Shown here in pieces: positions 5,147 through 6,563 of a stretch of 6,563 nucleotides of DNA. The stretch covers positions 1-6,563 of the forward strand of contig JAATFN010000403.1 in the NCBI GenBank assembly GCA_015655165.1. The letters are read 5' to 3'. Every line of letters begins with the position of its first letter. Within the stretch, counting starts at the first letter, position 1. Made by a program: the position numbers and the translations under genes. A model generated the notes under the pieces. The model searched no databases, was not told the DNA's origin, and saw only the letters and a list, made by a program, of their open reading frames with translations. This DNA comes from Betaproteobacteria bacterium (GTDB lineage Bacteria > Pseudomonadota > Gammaproteobacteria > Burkholderiales > Burkholderiaceae_D).

Positions 5147-5230
5147 CTATATGGTATTGATAAAAGCCTCATTTGCCAGAATAAAGAAGTGCCCATCCAG
5201 ATCGAAAAGGCAACTAGGATACTTTGCGCG
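5147..5230 (-). pseudogene. Possible C-terminal scrap of a VOC/glyoxalase protein
   Basis: Just downstream of the hydrolase, and overlapping its last few codons in another frame, the minus strand is open from 5230 to a TAG at 5147-5149. It encodes about 27 residues including SCLFDLDGHFFILANEAF. This resembles the closing strand of VOC-superfamily proteins (F-x-DPDGH-x-F-x-L). The frame is stopped upstream by TGA at 5231-5233, so only a fragment remains and no start or RBS is seen. A HAD-phosphatase motif (DLDGT) is a less likely reading, because Thr is replaced by His. So short a stretch could be chance. Confidence 0.3.
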
Positions 5231-6167
5231 TCAACCAGTCGCCAATGAATGCAGAAATCTCGTGATTGTTTTTATCCATCATCAGAAAATGACTATTACC
5301 TGTCATCCCGAGTAAAGGCAAATCAACAACCGTTGTTTGCCCCACAGGCTCTGTCACTGGCGCAAAATACCGCCCCATACGTGCTCTGATATCTGGCCAA
5401 GCAGCATGCTTGTCCAGAAAGTCACCGTATACAACCAGTATCGGTAAATCCTTGAATGCAGCTGGGGCAACACCTTCACCGACATTTGCCGGCTCGATCA
5501 ACACCAAACCAGACAATAACTGCGGATACTGCGCTGCCAATTGTAATGCCTGGGTCGCTCCCGAAGAGAAAGCAACAATGACAGATTGACCAAGCCGTTC
5601 CAGCAACAGGTGATAGGCTGTGATGGTAGCGGTGCCATTGGAAGTCCAACGTGGCACAATCTGCTTGATGAACTGATGATAAGCCTCGACAGGAAACTGT
5701 GTATGCGGCATGACCTTACGTCGATCAGGTTGGACATCAAAGCCGTCTTTCAAGCCGAAACGAAACGATTCAAAGCCACGTTCTTCTGTCATGAAAGTGG
5801 GGGCTTCCTTGAAGATTTCGGGATACATGGCCCATCCCGATCGTCCCCGCTCGACAGGATCGGTATTGTAGACAGGATAGCCCTGTGCCAGAAAATGGCT
5901 TACCCATCCACTCCGTCCGTCAGGGGTCGTCTCAAAATTCACCCCTGTGAGGCCACCCCCTGGCCAGAAAATGAGTGGTGTTGTCTGCGCATTTTTCGGA
6001 ATCAGATATTGCACATACATCTGCTCCACGATGTACGATCCATTTGGATCGTATTGCTCCACCCAAGTCGGAGAATAATGCACTTCCTTAAGTGGCAGAC
6101 CGGTTAATTCAACCCGTCTACCACCGATGTGAAAGGAACCAAAATCTGATAGCACAACATCACACAT
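5214..6167 (-). CDS. Alpha/beta-hydrolase resembling Alcaligenes esterase 713
   Basis: This 317-aa carboxylic ester hydrolase is predicted from strong resemblance to the Alcaligenes esterase 713 family, recalled from memory. Matching blocks are GSFHIGGR near the N-terminus, EQMYVQYLIP, GLTG-x-NFETTPDGR-x-GW, RGRS, TQFPVEA, IEPAN and GNSHFLMMDKNN. The expected triad is Ser201 (in AFSSG, an Ala-x-Ser-x-Gly nucleophile elbow), Glu225 (IEP) and His293 (GNSH). The spacings equal those I recall for the reference triad Ser206/Glu230/His298. The oxyanion-loop vicinal Cys pair recalled in the reference is Gly-Gly here (71-72). No signal peptide is visible, so it is probably cytoplasmic, unlike the exported reference. 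ATG 6167 is the only usable start, since an in-frame stop lies two codons upstream. TAAAGG (6176-6181, minus sense) overlaps the upstream MFS stop codon and serves as its RBS, which suggests translational coupling. The natural ester is unknown. Confidence 0.8.
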   Translation of the reverse strand: MCDVVLSDFGSFHIGGRRVELTGLPLKEVHYSPTWVEQYDPNGSYIVEQMYVQYLIPKNAQTTPLIFWPGGGLTGVNFETTPDGRSGWVSHFLAQGYPVYNTDPVERGRSGWAMYPEIFKEAPTFMTEERGFESFRFGLKDGFDVQPDRRKVMPHTQFPVEAYHQFIKQIVPRWTSNGTATITAYHLLLERLGQSVIVAFSSGATQALQLAAQYPQLLSGLVLIEPANVGEGVAPAAFKDLPILVVYGDFLDKHAAWPDIRARMGRYFAPVTEPVGQTTVVDLPLLGMTGNSHFLMMDKNNHEISAFIGDWLTRKVS

Positions 6168-6178
6168 GCCTTAAGCCT

Positions 6179-6563
6179 TTACTTTTTTTCTGCCATTTCA
6201 GCATCAATCGCTACCTTGGCAGTCTCTTTTAACAAGAATGCCGACACGAGAATGAGCGCATAACAACTACAGGTAATGATCGTAATCGCTGTCCCCAACG
6301 ACATCTGTTCGCTCATTTTGCCAACGAGTGCAGGAAAGCCGGAAGCGACAATACCACCAAAACAGTAGCAGAAGCCGACACCTGCACCGCGTGCATATTG
6401 GGGATATAACTCGCTAAACCATGCCCCCATCGATGCCGGTACACCTGCGGCAAAAAATCCCAAGGGGAAACCCAGCACCAACATACTTCCCACGCTTAAT
6501 GGTGCATACATATAAATGTACACAGTAACCAGACAGCACAGTGAAAAAGCGATCACCGTATTA
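6179..6563 (-). CDS. MFS transporter, C-terminal part (runs off the window)
   Basis: The last 127 residues of a major facilitator superfamily permease are visible; the frame stays open to the window edge, so the N-terminus lies outside. About four hydrophobic segments are present. The segment GVPASMGAWFSELYPQYARGAGVGF matches the MFS pattern in which SEL(Y/F)P-x-x-x-RG-x-G-x-G precedes a late helix, as in the metabolite:H+ symporter and sugar or aromatic-acid branches. The soluble tail is short and charged (AEMAEKK). An in-frame GTG at 6556-6554 is probably internal, because helical coding continues upstream. The stop lies 11 bp before the esterase-like gene on the same strand, so the two probably form an operon for uptake and hydrolysis of an ester or amide compound. 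The substrate cannot be inferred. Confidence 0.82.
   Translation of the reverse strand, partial: NTVIAFSLCCLVTVYIYMYAPLSVGSMLVLGFPLGFFAAGVPASMGAWFSELYPQYARGAGVGFCYCFGGIVASGFPALVGKMSEQMSLGTAITIITCSCYALILVSAFLLKETAKVAIDAEMAEKK

Noticed and set aside
5586..6107. 173-codon + strand frame opposite the hydrolase
   Set aside because: No domain, RBS or promoter is recognisable, while the opposite strand encodes a complete hydrolase with an ordered catalytic triad.

Overview
The window looks like accessory chromosomal DNA from a proteobacterium. A betaproteobacterium (Burkholderiales, Alcaligenaceae/Oxalobacteraceae-like) is my best but weak guess. The reasons are a proteobacterial DadA-type enzyme, a CueR/MerR-type copper promoter, Shine-Dalgarno-led genes, and a hydrolase that strongly resembles the Alcaligenes esterase 713 family.

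Layout. Positions 1-202 are a control region with a sharp 15-bp dyad and a sigma70-like promoter. They serve a D-amino-acid dehydrogenase-like flavoenzyme (203-1471, +). A 164-bp gap with its own promoter follows, then an HpcH/HpaI-family aldolase (1636-2394, +). Next is a 63-residue predicted lipoprotein (2569-2760, +) behind a leader whose 5' end is complementary to its own ribosome binding site. A 321-bp gene-free gap holds a possible terminator, a promoter and another RBS-masking hairpin, and leads into an LctP-family (L-lactate/2-hydroxyacid) permease (3082-4536, +). A 342-bp gap after it holds what looks like a decayed minus-strand gene. It ends in a CueR-type operator-promoter that drives a stand-alone CopZ-like copper chaperone (4879-5079, +), which is closed by a strong intrinsic terminator. 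On the minus strand, entering from the right edge, an MFS transporter (C-terminal 127 residues visible) is followed 11 bp later by an esterase-713-like alpha/beta hydrolase (6167-5214). Just beyond that lies a possible C-terminal scrap of a VOC/glyoxalase protein.

How the genes may work together. The first enzyme would deaminate an amino acid to a 2-oxoacid. The second would cleave a 4-hydroxy-2-oxoacid to pyruvate plus an aldehyde or glyoxylate. The permease would move small 2-hydroxy- or monocarboxylates. This suggests a catabolic island for a hydroxylated D-amino acid or related compound, but each gene appears to have its own promoter, so the link is inference. The MFS/esterase pair on the opposite strand looks like a separate ester uptake-and-hydrolysis operon. 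The copper chaperone is an independent regulated cassette with no P-type ATPase or regulator visible beside it.

The most interesting signals are not in the large genes. They are two successive leaders that fold over their own RBS, the orphan His/Met/Cys-rich mini-lipoprotein, the compact copper cassette, and two gene remnants flanking that cassette. I saw no tRNA, rRNA, CRISPR array, insertion sequence or integrase.
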